From Saccharothrix algeriensis (GTDB lineage Bacteria > Actinomycetota > Actinomycetes > Mycobacteriales > Pseudonocardiaceae): a stretch of DNA of 64,000 bases. The stretch is taken from positions 3,568,001 to 3,632,000 of the forward strand of contig NZ_JAFBCL010000001.1 in assembly GCF_016907655.1 (NCBI RefSeq). The letters run 5' to 3'. This document shows positions 34,878-43,187 of this stretch, piece by piece; position 1 is the stretch's first letter; every line of letters begins with the position of its first letter. A model generated the notes under the pieces. That model searched no databases. It saw nothing but the letters and a program-made list of their open reading frames with translations, and was not told the origin of the DNA. The position numbers were made by a program, and so were the translations under genes.

Positions 34878-34986
34878 CTGCTCGGCGTGGCCCTACCCGG
34901 TACTGGCCCAGGGGTCGGCCCCGCCCGGCTCGCGGCGCCCCGACCCAGGCGGTCGTGGTCGGTGGGCTCGGCGGGCAGCTCGCCGC

Positions 34987-35063
34987 CGGCGCCCCCTACC
35001 CGGCCCGGCGCCCCCTACCCGGCCCGGCGCCCCCTACCCGGCCCGACGTCCCCTACCCGCCGG
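34987..35063. repeat. 19-bp tandem repeats running into the end of the MFS gene
   Basis: CGGCGCCCCCTACCCGGCC is repeated three times exactly (34987, 35006, 35025), with a degenerate fourth copy. On the minus strand the CTA of the third copy is the TAG stop of the transporter. The array thus sets the stop codon and the 3' end of the message. Confidence 0.8.
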
Positions 35064-36245
35064 CCCGGGGCGGCCGGCCGGCGGCGTGGGGGCGCCGTGG
35101 CGCGGGGTGAAGGCCGGGGCGAGCAGGAGGCGGGCCGCGGTGGCCCCGGCGGCGGCCAGGAGCAGGGCCGCCGGCCACCCCAGGGCCACCACCACCCAGC
35201 CCGCCAGCGCCGGGGTGACGGTGGCGCTGAGGTAGTTCGCCGTGTTCTGCACCCCCAGCGCCGTGCCGCTGCTGCCCTCCGGGGCGAGTTCGGCGGCGGC
35301 CGTCACCGCCACGCCGTTCCAGCACAGCGCCACCGCCGCCGTCGCGACCAGGGCCGCCGCCAGCAGGCACACCGGGGCCCGGAGCAGCGCCGCGCACCCG
35401 GCGAAGGCCACCGCCACGACGACGCTCAGGGTCCTCAGCGGCCCCACCCGGTCGCGCACCCGGTCCGACCACGCGCCCACGCCCAGCCTGCCCAGGCCGC
35501 CGAGCACTTGGGCCACCGCGAACAGCCCCGCCGCCGCGCCCGCCGTCACACCGCGGTGCGCGTGGAGCAGCTCCACCATCAGCGCGGCGGCGGTGAACTG
35601 GGGCACCACCAGCAGGCCGGTGGCCGCGCTGAGGCGGATCAGGGCGCGGTCGGTCAGGACGACGCCGCGGCCGTGCGCGGCGCGGGGCGCTCCCGGTGGT
35701 TCCCGCACCAGGACCGCCACCGCCGTGGCCACGAGCGCCGTGAACCCCGCCAGCGCCAGGAAGGCCGTCGGCACGCCGGCCGCGACCGCCACCACCGGCA
35801 GCACCGCGGCCGTGAGCGCCGCGCCGAGTGGCGTCGCGGTCTGGCGGATGCCCATGGCCAGGCCCCGCCGGTCCGCCGGGAACCACGTCATCACGGCACG
35901 GCCGCTCGCCGCGTTGACGCTCGCCCCGAACAGGCCGACACCCACCAGTGCCAGCCCGGCGACCACCGGGCCGCCCAGGGCGGCCACGGCCAGGCACGCC
36001 GCCGCACCCACGCCGCCGACGGCCATCACCAGGCGTTCGCCGCGGCGATCCGCGACCGCGCCCCAGGCGACCAGGGTGAGCATCGTGCCGAGGTTGACCG
36101 CGCCCAGCAGCAGCCCGACCTGGGGCAGCGTCAGGTCGAAGTGCTCGCGCAGCTGCGGGGTGATCGCCGGGAGCCCGAGGAACACCGCCGCATTCGTGCC
36201 TTGCGCCAGCGCGCCCACGGCCAGGACGACCCAGCGGTAACCCAT
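35034..36245 (-). CDS. MFS transporter
   Basis: A 403-residue major facilitator with 12 predicted helices. MFS motif A is visible as LVAWGAVADRRGERLVM after helix 2. RRGLAMGIRQTATPLGAAL marks helix 5, and GVGAWSDRVRDRVGPLR is the repeat of motif A in the second half. The substrate is unknown; the fold resembles nitrate/oxalate-type and sugar-acid porters only loosely. The C-terminal tail (PTPPAGRPGPAGRGRR) is low complexity and ends within DNA repeats. ATG at 36245 lies 6 nt after TAGCGT with no ribosome site, so it is probably leaderless. Confidence 0.85.
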   Translation of the reverse strand: MGYRWVVLAVGALAQGTNAAVFLGLPAITPQLREHFDLTLPQVGLLLGAVNLGTMLTLVAWGAVADRRGERLVMAVGGVGAAACLAVAALGGPVVAGLALVGVGLFGASVNAASGRAVMTWFPADRRGLAMGIRQTATPLGAALTAAVLPVVAVAAGVPTAFLALAGFTALVATAVAVLVREPPGAPRAAHGRGVVLTDRALIRLSAATGLLVVPQFTAAALMVELLHAHRGVTAGAAAGLFAVAQVLGGLGRLGVGAWSDRVRDRVGPLRTLSVVVAVAFAGCAALLRAPVCLLAAALVATAAVALCWNGVAVTAAAELAPEGSSGTALGVQNTANYLSATVTPALAGWVVVALGWPAALLLAAAGATAARLLLAPAFTPRHGAPTPPAGRPGPAGRGRRAG

Positions 36246-36548
36246 ACCCGCACGCTAGGGCGACCGCTCAGGATCTGGGAGTGTCATCCCAGGTGTTGGT
36301 ACATCGTCCAGGGCTGATCACCTCCTCCTCGCGTCCGCGCCGCCCCGAAATGTGGCCCCTGTCATTGTCGAACAGGGGTTCGAGGTGGAGCAAGGTCACG
36401 ATCGGGTGATCATGCGGAAAGACCTGCTCACCGGCCGTCCAAGGCAACACTCGAAAGGAGGAGCCGGTGCGCGTGCGGAGGGCATCCGGCGGACGGACCG
36501 CACGGCCGGCGCCTGCGGAGGACGCCGACCGGGAGGAGGGGAGCGGGA
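36246..36548. other. Intergenic gap of lower GC
   Basis: 303 nt between the MFS start and the rsiG-like stop. It holds the MFS promoter at its left end. Near 36458 a perfect AAAGGAGGAG is followed by GTG (36467), but the frame it opens runs antisense into the rsiG-like gene and has no recognisable content. No gene is called here. Confidence 0.5.
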
Positions 36549-37169
36549 TCAGTCCCGGGCGCGACCGGGGTTCGTGGGCCAGCCGCGCTCGGCGGCCAGC
36601 AGCTCGTCCACCGACGCGCTGCCGCTCTGGTACCGGCCCGCGATCTCGGCGTTCAACCGGTCCACCACCACCTGCACCTCGCGCCGCCGCGCGGACACCG
36701 AAGCCTCCTCGCTCACGAACGTCCGCAGCGCCAGGTCCAGCTTGTCGTCCGACAGCGCGCTGACGTCGGACAGGTCCACGTCCGACACCAGCGCCTCGAC
36801 GTGCCGCCGGTGCGCCTCGGCCCGCGACGGCTCCTGCGTCTGGTACCGGCCCAGGCCGGTCGCCGGCCCCACCGCGTTCGAGGCCAGGATCGTCGCCAGC
36901 TGGTCGACCACCGCCGAGCCGCCGTCGGTGCGCCGCGCCTGCTCGGCCCGCACGATGTCGATCCGCGCGTGCAGCAGCCGCCGCAGGTACGACAGGTCCG
37001 TCTCCTCCTGCGCCGCTTCGTCGCGCAGCGCGCGCACCTCGGCGAGCGGGAGCTGCTCGACCCCCTCCGCGTAGTCGGGGGCGAGCACCCGGTCGATACG
37101 GCGGCGCCCGCCGGGACGCACCTCGATCACGTACTCATCCTGAGGTAGATGCTGCCCACCCGCCAACAC
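36549..37169 (-). CDS. rsiG: RsiG-like c-di-GMP-binding anti-sigma factor
   Basis: A 206-residue helical protein. Two copies of the RsiG c-di-GMP signature E-x3-S-x2-R-x3-Q-x3-D are visible. The C-terminal one is perfect (Glu155, Ser159, Arg162, Gln166, Asp170). The N-terminal one has His in place of Gln (Glu56, Ser60, Arg63, His67, Asp71). In Streptomyces, RsiG bound to c-di-GMP sequesters the sporulation sigma factor WhiG. The GTG start at 37169 is tentative; a GTG at 37130 after CAGGATGAG is an alternative that would drop 13 residues. It may be co-transcribed with the BKACE gene 21 nt upstream. No whiG is in the window. Confidence 0.85.
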   Translation of the reverse strand: MLAGGQHLPQDEYVIEVRPGGRRRIDRVLAPDYAEGVEQLPLAEVRALRDEAAQEETDLSYLRRLLHARIDIVRAEQARRTDGGSAVVDQLATILASNAVGPATGLGRYQTQEPSRAEAHRRHVEALVSDVDLSDVSALSDDKLDLALRTFVSEEASVSARRREVQVVVDRLNAEIAGRYQSGSASVDELLAAERGWPTNPGRARD

Positions 37170-37190
37170 AAACCTGCTTCCAAAGTTGTT

Positions 37191-38039
37191 TCAAACCTGT
37201 ACCGGACTGCCCGCACCCAGCAGCTCCCGGGCCTGCGCCGGGGTCAGCGGCGGGCGCTGGGCGATCTTCGCCAGCCCCGCGGCGCGCGCGACCAGCTGCG
37301 CGTTGTCCCGGACCGGTTGGCCCTTGGCGTAGCTGAGGGTGTCCTCCATCCCGACCCGGAGGTGACCGCCGGTGCTCAGCGCGGCCAGCATCACCGGCAG
37401 CGTCGTGCGGCCGATCCCGGTGGCGGAGAACGACGCGCCCTCCGGCAGCAGCCGCAGCGCCGCCACCAGCGTCTCCGCGTCGCCCGGCATCCCGCCCGGC
37501 ACGCCCGTCACCAGGTCGACGTGCACCTTCCCGCCCGCCGGCAGGCCGTGCCGGTCCAGCAGCCGGCGCAGCGAGGCGAGCTGGCCGAGGTCGAAGATCT
37601 CGTACTCGGGCGCGATCCCGCGCTCCTGCATCCCCTTGTGCAGGGCGACGACGAACTCCCACCGGTTCAGGAAGACGTCGTCGCCGAAGTTCACCGTCCC
37701 CATGGTGCAGGACGCCGAGTCGGGCAGCGCGTCCAGCACGCGCAGCCGGTCGGCCTCCGGGTCGGTGACCGCGCCGCCGGTGGACAGCTGCACGACCAGC
37801 GACGTCTGCTCGCGCAGCGCCTGCACGGCGTCCTTGAGCAGGCCGAGGTCGAGCGTCGGGCGCGCGTCCGCGTCCCGGATGTGGACGTGCACCACCGCCG
37901 CGCCGACCTGCTCGCACGCCACCGCGGTGGCGACCAGCTCGTCCAGCGTGACGGGCAGCTGGGGGACGTCGGCCTTGGCGTGCTCGGCCCCGGTGGGGGC
38001 GACGGTGAGCAGCGTGCCGTGGGAACCGGGTCGGGACAT
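37191..38039 (-). CDS. Beta-keto acid cleavage enzyme (BKACE, DUF849)
   Basis: A 282-residue zinc-dependent enzyme of the BKACE family. Members condense a beta-keto acid with acetyl-CoA to yield acetoacetate and a CoA ester (3-keto-5-aminohexanoate cleavage is the type reaction). Metal and substrate motifs are AVVHVHIRDADARPTLD, VVQLSTGGA, CTMGTVNFGDDVFLN and HVDLVTGVPGGMPGD. The Glu/Arg set near HLRVGMEDTLSY completes the barrel end. ATG at 38039 has AGGATC upstream. The substrate cannot be predicted by eye. Confidence 0.88.
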   Translation of the reverse strand: MSRPGSHGTLLTVAPTGAEHAKADVPQLPVTLDELVATAVACEQVGAAVVHVHIRDADARPTLDLGLLKDAVQALREQTSLVVQLSTGGAVTDPEADRLRVLDALPDSASCTMGTVNFGDDVFLNRWEFVVALHKGMQERGIAPEYEIFDLGQLASLRRLLDRHGLPAGGKVHVDLVTGVPGGMPGDAETLVAALRLLPEGASFSATGIGRTTLPVMLAALSTGGHLRVGMEDTLSYAKGQPVRDNAQLVARAAGLAKIAQRPPLTPAQARELLGAGSPVQV

Positions 38040-38080
38040 GTCGTGATCCTGGCACAGAACCCGCCCCGCCCGGGCGGTCG

Positions 38081-39172
38081 CTACCGCCCGAGGTTGCGGG
38101 CGGCCTCCCGGCCCAGGCCGGGGGTGTCCGGCGGCACGGAGTCGGGGTCGACCGACGCCTGCACGACCCGGTCCTCCGCCCCGACCAGCAGCTCGGCCTC
38201 CACCGGCACGGACCGCTTGACCAGCGCCAGCGCGATCGGCCCCAGCTCGTGGTGCAGGGCGACGGACCCGACGCGGCCCACCACCCGGTCGCCGGCCAGC
38301 ACCGGGTCGCCGGTCTCGGGCTGGACCTCGCGCGACCCGTCCAGGTGCAGCAGCAGCAGCCGCCGCGGCGGGCGGCCGACGTTGTGCACCTTCGACACCG
38401 TCTCCTGGCCCCGGTAGCAGCCCTTGTCCAGGTGGACGGCCGCGCCGATCCAGTTCGCCTCGTGCGGGATGGTCCTCCCGTCGGTGTCCACGCCCAGCCG
38501 GGGCCGCAGCGCCTCGACCCGCAGCGCCTCGAACGCCCAGCTCCCGGCCGGCCGCGCGCCGCCGTCGGTCAGCCTGCGCCACCAGTCGGCCAGCTCCGCG
38601 CGCGGCACCACCAGGTCGGCCGCGTCCGGGCCCGGCCACGGCATCCGGCGGACGAACCCGCCGGCGGGCAGCGCCGCCACGCCCAGGACGTCCGGCAGCG
38701 GCACGTCCAGCCGGGCGAGCAGCGCCGCGGTCTCCGGCCCGACCACGGACAGCACGGCCAGCTCCGGTGTCGCGTCGCGCGGCTCGACCTTGGACCAAAA
38801 CACCATCTTGGTCAGGTAGGCCAGCAGCGGCCCGGCGGTGGCGGCCTCGGTGTCGAGGTAGACCGCGCCGCCGACGTTCGCGACCACGGCGTGGTGCTCG
38901 ACCCGCCCCTGCACGTCCAGGACCAGCGCCTCGCTGCCCCGGCCCTCGCCCAGCCCCTCGAAGTGCTGGCTGGTCAGCGAGTGCAGCCAGGTCAGCCGGT
39001 CCTCGCCGGGCACCGCGACCACGGCCCGGTGCGACCGGTCGACCACGACGACCGACCGCGCCGCCGACCGCTGCTCCGCGAACGGGTCTCCGAAGTGCCA
39101 CGGCACGCCTTGGTCGACGGCGCCCTCGAACGGCGCGACGGCTCCGGGCACGGCCAGCAGTGGTGAGCTCAC
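38081..39172 (-). CDS. ygfZ: YgfZ/GcvT-like folate-binding protein (Rv0811c type)
   Basis: A 363-residue protein of the YgfZ family, which supports Fe-S enzyme maturation or repair through folate. The signature K-G-C-Y-x-G-Q-E is present as LDKGCYRGQETVSKVHN near residue 245. The first half matches the GcvT-like domain (VVVVDRSHRAVVAVPGEDRL, then WLHSLTSQHFEGL). GTG at 39172 overlaps the stop of fur by 4 nt (GTGA). Iron regulation by the coupled Fur protein fits an Fe-S role (inference). Confidence 0.9.
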   Translation of the reverse strand: MSSPLLAVPGAVAPFEGAVDQGVPWHFGDPFAEQRSAARSVVVVDRSHRAVVAVPGEDRLTWLHSLTSQHFEGLGEGRGSEALVLDVQGRVEHHAVVANVGGAVYLDTEAATAGPLLAYLTKMVFWSKVEPRDATPELAVLSVVGPETAALLARLDVPLPDVLGVAALPAGGFVRRMPWPGPDAADLVVPRAELADWWRRLTDGGARPAGSWAFEALRVEALRPRLGVDTDGRTIPHEANWIGAAVHLDKGCYRGQETVSKVHNVGRPPRRLLLLHLDGSREVQPETGDPVLAGDRVVGRVGSVALHHELGPIALALVKRSVPVEAELLVGAEDRVVQASVDPDSVPPDTPGLGREAARNLGR

Positions 39173-39603
39173 GGGTTCTCCTTCAGGCAGTCGCGGCAGC
39201 GACCGGACAGCGCGAGGTGGCTCGCATCCAGTTCGAACCCGTGCTCGGCCCGCAGTGTTCCGGCGAGGGGTGAAAGGGTTTCACACGGCACCTCGTCGAC
39301 GTGGCCGCACCGGTGGCACACCAGGTGCACGTGCTCGTGCTCGCCCACCGAGTAGCTCGGCGCGCCGTGGCCGAGGTGGGTGTGCCGCACCAGGCCGAGC
39401 CGGTCGAGCAGGTCGAGGGTCCGGTAGACCGTCGTGATGTTCACCGAGGGCGCCGCGGCCTGCACCCGGCGGCAGACCTGCTCCGGCGTCGCGTGGCCCA
39501 GCTCGCGCACCGCGTCCAGCACGAGCTGGCGCTGCGGCGTCATCCTCATGCCCCGGTCGTGCAGCGTCTTGCGCAGGGCCCTGGGGCCGCTCGCGGTGTC
39601 CAC
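39169..39603 (-). CDS. Fur-family metalloregulator
   Basis: A 144-residue Fur-type repressor. A winged helix (MRMTPQRQLVLDAVRELGHA and VNITTVYRTLDLLDRLGLV) is followed by the metal-sensing dimer domain with HTHLGHGAPSY and EHEHVHLVCHRCGHVDEVP. Two CxxC pairs (CHRC and CRDC) would bind structural zinc. Fur, Zur and PerR cannot be separated by eye. GTG at 39603 lies 7 nt after TACCAT with no ribosome site, so it is probably leaderless. It is coupled to ygfZ and diverges from the aminotransferase gene with only 34 bp between start codons. Confidence 0.92.
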   Translation of the reverse strand: MDTASGPRALRKTLHDRGMRMTPQRQLVLDAVRELGHATPEQVCRRVQAAAPSVNITTVYRTLDLLDRLGLVRHTHLGHGAPSYSVGEHEHVHLVCHRCGHVDEVPCETLSPLAGTLRAEHGFELDASHLALSGRCRDCLKENP

Positions 39604-39610
39604 GAGCCCG

Positions 39611-39631
39611 ATGGTAGAGCGTGAGTAGGCT
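39611..39631. promoter_or_regulatory. Back-to-back -10 boxes of a 34-bp divergent promoter
   Basis: TACCAT (39611-39616, read on the minus strand) serves fur, and TAGGCT (39626-39631, plus strand) serves the aminotransferase gene. Each lies 6-7 nt from its start codon. The -35 region of each promoter must therefore fall inside the coding sequence of the other gene, so the two should compete. Confidence 0.6.
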
Positions 39632-39637
39632 CACCGT

Positions 39638-40480
39638 ATGCGCGTGCTCGCCCTGCTCGACGGAACACTGGCCGACCCGGACGCCCCGCTGATCAGGGCG
39701 GACGACCTCGGCCTGCTGCGCGGTGACGGCATCTTCGAGACGGTCCTGGTCGTGGACGGCAGGCCCCGGGAGCTGGACCCGCACCTGGACCGGCTGGCCC
39801 GCTCGGCGGCCATGCTGGACCTGCCCGAGCCGGACCGGGCCGCGTTCGAGCGGGCGGTCGGCCTGGTGGTGGACAACTGGACCGGCGGGCGGGAGATCGC
39901 CCTCAAGCTCGTCTGCACGCGGGGCGCCGAGGGCGGCGACGGCACGCCCACCGGGTTCGCCCTCGGGGTGGAGGTCCCGGCGAAGGCGATCGGCCAGCGC
40001 GTCGACGGCATCGCGGCGGTCACCCTGGAGCGGGGTGTCGAGCCGGGTCTGGCCGAGCGCGCGCCGTGGCTGCTGCTGGGCGCCAAGTCGCTGTCCTACG
40101 CGGTGAACATGGCGAGCCTGCGCGAGGCGGAGCGGCGCGGCGCGGCCGAGGTCGTGTTCACCACGTCCACCGGCTCGGTGCTGGAGGGGCCGACGTCCAC
40201 GCTGGTCGCGGCGCGCGGCCGGACGCTGACCACCCCGCCCGCGACGCTGGGCGTCCTGCCCGGCACGACGCAGGCCGCGCTGTTCCGGGCCGCCGCGCGC
40301 GCCGGCTGGACCACGGAGGTCGCGCCGGTCCAGGCGGACGACCTGTACGCCGCGGACGGCGTGTTCCTGGTCTCCAGCGTCCGCAAGATCACGCGCGTGC
40401 ACACGCTGGACGGCAAGGCGCTGCCCGACTCCGCGCAGCTGCACGGGGAGCTGGCGGACCTGTACGAGTCGGAGTACTAG
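39638..40480 (+). CDS. pabC: Class IV aminotransferase / aminodeoxychorismate lyase-like (Rv0812 type)
   Basis: A 280-residue PLP enzyme of fold type IV. Landmarks are LGLLRGDGIFETVLVVDG near residue 24, RSAAMLDLP, the PLP Lys in LLGAKSLSYAVNMASLREAE, the Glu in TGSVLEGPTSTL and LPGTTQAALF. It most likely makes 4-aminobenzoate for folate, which fits the neighbouring folate-binding YgfZ, but D-amino-acid or branched-chain transaminase activity cannot be excluded. ATG at 39638 lies 6 nt after TAGGCT and is probably leaderless. Confidence 0.82.
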   Translation: MRVLALLDGTLADPDAPLIRADDLGLLRGDGIFETVLVVDGRPRELDPHLDRLARSAAMLDLPEPDRAAFERAVGLVVDNWTGGREIALKLVCTRGAEGGDGTPTGFALGVEVPAKAIGQRVDGIAAVTLERGVEPGLAERAPWLLLGAKSLSYAVNMASLREAERRGAAEVVFTTSTGSVLEGPTSTLVAARGRTLTTPPATLGVLPGTTQAALFRAAARAGWTTEVAPVQADDLYAADGVFLVSSVRKITRVHTLDGKALPDSAQLHGELADLYESEY

Positions 40481-40486
40481 CCGGGG

Positions 40487-40518
40487 GCGCCGCCCCCCGG
40501 CAGGGCGGGGGGCGGCGC
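40487..40518. terminator. Bidirectional hairpin between pabC and chitinase genes
   Basis: A 12-bp perfect stem GCGCCGCCCCCC/GGGGGGCGGCGC with an 8-nt loop, centred in the 45-nt gap between convergent genes. Confidence 0.85.
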
Positions 40519-40525
40519 GCCGGGG

Positions 40526-43078
40526 TTACTTCAACCCGGTGTCGACGGCGCTCATCAGGGTGCCGGTGTCACCGGACATCTCCCAGATCATCGCGCCCAG
40601 CAGGCCGCGCTGCTTCATCCACGCGGTCTTCTTCTGGATCGCCCACACGTCGTCGAACGTCCACCACTGCCCGCCGTTGCCGGTGAAGCAGGACGTCGCC
40701 ACCGCGGCTTCGTCGTGGTGGACCGTGCAGTTGGGCACGCTGGCCATCAGGTTCGAGTACCCGCGCGTGCCGGCCTCCTCCGCGAACTGGCCCGGCGCGG
40801 CGCCGGTCGCGGACTGCCACTCGCCCTTCTTCCCGCCGTCCTGGACGCCCTGCCAGCCGCGGCCGTAGAACGCCAGCCCGACGGTGATCTTGCGCGGGTG
40901 CACCCCCGCTTCGAGGTAGGCGTTGACCGTGTCCTCCACGCTGAAGTGGAACGGGTACGGGTCGTCCGCGTCCTTGTACAGGTTGCCCTGGTGGCCGGTG
41001 CGGTTGGGCTCCCACGAGTTGTCGCTGCCCGAGCCGTGGAAGTCGTAGCCCTGGACGTTGAAGATGTCCATCGACTTCGCGACCTCGGCCAGCTCCCAGC
41101 CGGCGTCGATCTTCGCCCGGTCGGCCGGCGTGAACGCGGTCAGCTGGTAGCGCTTGCCGGTGGTCTTGGTCAGCTCGTCCATCTGCTTGCGGAACTCCTC
41201 GATCAGGAGGGTGTTGTTCCGCTTGTCGTCCGGACCGATGTGGTTGCCCGGGTGGCCTTCCGCGCCCGGCCACTCCCAGTCGAGGTCCACGCCGTCGAAG
41301 ATGCCCGCCGCGGAACCCGGGCCGCCCGCCGCGTTGTAGGTCGGCAGGTTGCCCTTGAGGTAGATGTCGATGCAGGACGACACGAACTTCTTGCGCGCCG
41401 CGTCGGTGGCCGCGACGTCGGAGAAGTACTTCGAGTACGTCCAGCCGCCCAGCGAGATCAGGACCTTCAGGTGCGGGTGCTTGGCCTTGAGCTTCCTGAG
41501 CTGGTTGTAGTTGCCGCGCAACGGCTCCCAGCCGGTGTCCGCGACGCCGTCGACGGACTGCGCCGCGCTGAACGGCCTGCTGTAGTCGGCTTCCGCGTCA
41601 CCCGCGCCGTCGCCCTGGTTGGGGTCCTGCGGGTTGGGCGAGGTGCCCTTCGTGACGCCCTGCAGGCACGTCAGGTTGACCGGGTCGATGTTGCCGAACG
41701 CGTAGTTGATGTGCGTCAGCTTCGCCGCGGCGCCGTTGGTGTCCAGGTTCTTCACGAAGAACTGGCGGCCGTAGATGCCCCACTGGACGAAGTAGCCGAC
41801 CTTCGCGTAGCCGCCGACGATGTCCGCGGTGGTCACCTTGACGCTGTCGCTGTGGCCGGACTCGTTGTCGTAGATGTCGCGCGCCTTCACCGTGAACGTG
41901 TACTCGGTGGACGGTGACAGGCCGTCGATCTTCGCCGTGGTCTCGGTGACCGTGGCGCGGACCGTGGAGCCCTGGTACACGTCGTAGTTCGCGACCTTGC
42001 TGTTGTCGGTGGAGGCGTTCCACGCGAGCGTGACGCTGCCCGCGTCCTTGGCGGTGCTGCGCAGGTTGGTCGGCGTGGTCGGCGGCTGGGTGTCGTCGGC
42101 CGGGTTGTTCGTGGTGACGCTGACCGCGTTGCTGGCGGCGGACTGCGTGCCCTTGGTGTCCTTGGCCTTCACCGTGAACGAGTAGGCGGTGTTCGGGGTG
42201 AGGCCGGTGACCGTGGCGGTGGTGCCGGTGACCGTGGTGGCCAGCGCCGTCCCGTTGTAGACGTCGTAGCCCGCGACCGGCAGGGAGCCGGCGGTGGAGG
42301 CGTTCCACTGGAGCGTCACGGTCTTGGTGGTCTTCACCGGCGAGCGCAGGTCGCCCGGCGCGGTCGGCGGCACGTCCGGCGAGCCGTCGCAGTTGGCGTT
42401 GTTGATCCGGCAGGTCACCGGCTCCACCGCGCGGCTGAGCGTGAACGTCGGGCTGTACGGCTCGGTCGTCTTCCGCGGGCCCACCGACTTGTTGTAGTGG
42501 ACCGGCGCCACCGTGACCGTGTTGCCGCTCTGGCTGACGGTGCCGTTGTTCGCGTTGCTCGCCGTGACGCCCGCGGGCAGGGTGAAGGTGATCGCCCAGT
42601 CGGACAGGGTGGCGTCGGTGTTGTTGGCGACGATGAACTTGCCGGTGCTGCCGGACAGGCTGAAGTCGGCCGTGACCGGCGCGGGCGGCGGCGGTTCGGG
42701 GCCGGTGCCGTCGCAGTTCGCGCCGTTGAGCGTGCAGGAGGTCGGGTCGGCCTCCTGGCTGAGCGTGAACGTCGGGCTGAACGGGTCGGTGTTGCGGCCC
42801 GCCTGGATCGTGTTGATGTAGTAGGCCGGGGTGAGCGTGACCCTGGTCCCGTTCTGGGTGGTCGACGCGTTCTGCGCCCCGCTCACCGTGACGCCGGGCG
42901 GCACGTCGAACTTGATCGACCAGCCGGTGATGGCGGCCGACGTCGGGTTGGACACCACGAACTTGCCCGTGGTCCCGGTCCTGCTGAACGTCGCGGTCAG
43001 GCCCGCGGCGGCGGATGCCGGCGTGACGGTGGTGGCGATGGTGGCGAGTGCCACCAGCGCGATGGCTAGTCGGCGCAT
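40526..43078 (-). CDS. Secreted multidomain GH18 chitinase
   Basis: An 850-residue secreted chitinase. A signal peptide (MRRLAIALVALATIATTVTPA) precedes two CBM2-like binding modules (about 25-120 and 135-230), each ending in a CxxNxANCDG-type loop. Two fibronectin III domains follow (about 235-325 and 335-420), then a family 18 catalytic domain (about 430-850). The catalytic motif is FDGVDLDWEWPG (D-x-x-D-x-D-x-E); LISLGGWTYSKYF, QGYDFHG and GAMIWEMSGD complete the barrel. ATG at 43078 has GAGAGG upstream and begins the signal peptide. A DasR-type operator precedes its promoter, so induction by chitin breakdown products is expected. Confidence 0.93.
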   Translation of the reverse strand: MRRLAIALVALATIATTVTPASAAAGLTATFSRTGTTGKFVVSNPTSAAITGWSIKFDVPPGVTVSGAQNASTTQNGTRVTLTPAYYINTIQAGRNTDPFSPTFTLSQEADPTSCTLNGANCDGTGPEPPPPAPVTADFSLSGSTGKFIVANNTDATLSDWAITFTLPAGVTASNANNGTVSQSGNTVTVAPVHYNKSVGPRKTTEPYSPTFTLSRAVEPVTCRINNANCDGSPDVPPTAPGDLRSPVKTTKTVTLQWNASTAGSLPVAGYDVYNGTALATTVTGTTATVTGLTPNTAYSFTVKAKDTKGTQSAASNAVSVTTNNPADDTQPPTTPTNLRSTAKDAGSVTLAWNASTDNSKVANYDVYQGSTVRATVTETTAKIDGLSPSTEYTFTVKARDIYDNESGHSDSVKVTTADIVGGYAKVGYFVQWGIYGRQFFVKNLDTNGAAAKLTHINYAFGNIDPVNLTCLQGVTKGTSPNPQDPNQGDGAGDAEADYSRPFSAAQSVDGVADTGWEPLRGNYNQLRKLKAKHPHLKVLISLGGWTYSKYFSDVAATDAARKKFVSSCIDIYLKGNLPTYNAAGGPGSAAGIFDGVDLDWEWPGAEGHPGNHIGPDDKRNNTLLIEEFRKQMDELTKTTGKRYQLTAFTPADRAKIDAGWELAEVAKSMDIFNVQGYDFHGSGSDNSWEPNRTGHQGNLYKDADDPYPFHFSVEDTVNAYLEAGVHPRKITVGLAFYGRGWQGVQDGGKKGEWQSATGAAPGQFAEEAGTRGYSNLMASVPNCTVHHDEAAVATSCFTGNGGQWWTFDDVWAIQKKTAWMKQRGLLGAMIWEMSGDTGTLMSAVDTGLK

Positions 43079-43134
43079 GTCGGTTGTGCCTCTCGATTGA
43101 CAGGGACAGTCGAGAACCACGGCGGCCAAGTCCG

Positions 43135-43163
43135 AACGTAGGTCGTGCCACCTTGAATGACAA
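43135..43163 (-). promoter_or_regulatory. Chitinase promoter
   Basis: On the minus strand, TTGTCA (43163-43158) and TACGTT (43140-43135) are separated by exactly 17 nt. The -10 box lies about 57 nt before the chitinase ATG. The -35 box touches the edge of the DasR-type palindrome. Confidence 0.65.
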
Positions 43164-43179
43164 TGGGTCTAGACCATTT
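43162..43179. promoter_or_regulatory. DasR-type operator (dre)
   Basis: AATGGGTCTAGACCATTT closely fits the Streptomyces DasR consensus ACTGGTCTAGACCACT, with the 10-bp core GGTCTAGACC exact. DasR is a GntR-family repressor released by glucosamine 6-phosphate and GlcNAc-6-P. The site abuts the -35 box of the chitinase promoter, a position where bound protein would block polymerase. Confidence 0.82.
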
Positions 43180-43187
43180 GCGTCCGT

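Noticed and set aside
36268-36450. A 60-codon minus-strand frame in the MFS/rsiG gap
   Set aside because: No ribosome site, no family resemblance, and it overlaps the expected MFS promoter region.
36467-36763. A GTG frame after a perfect AAAGGAGGAG site, 98 codons on the plus strand
   Set aside because: Most of it is antisense to the rsiG-like gene and its product is a low-complexity Arg/Pro/Ala string. The first 27 codons are unique but match nothing I recognise. The ribosome-site match alone is not enough.
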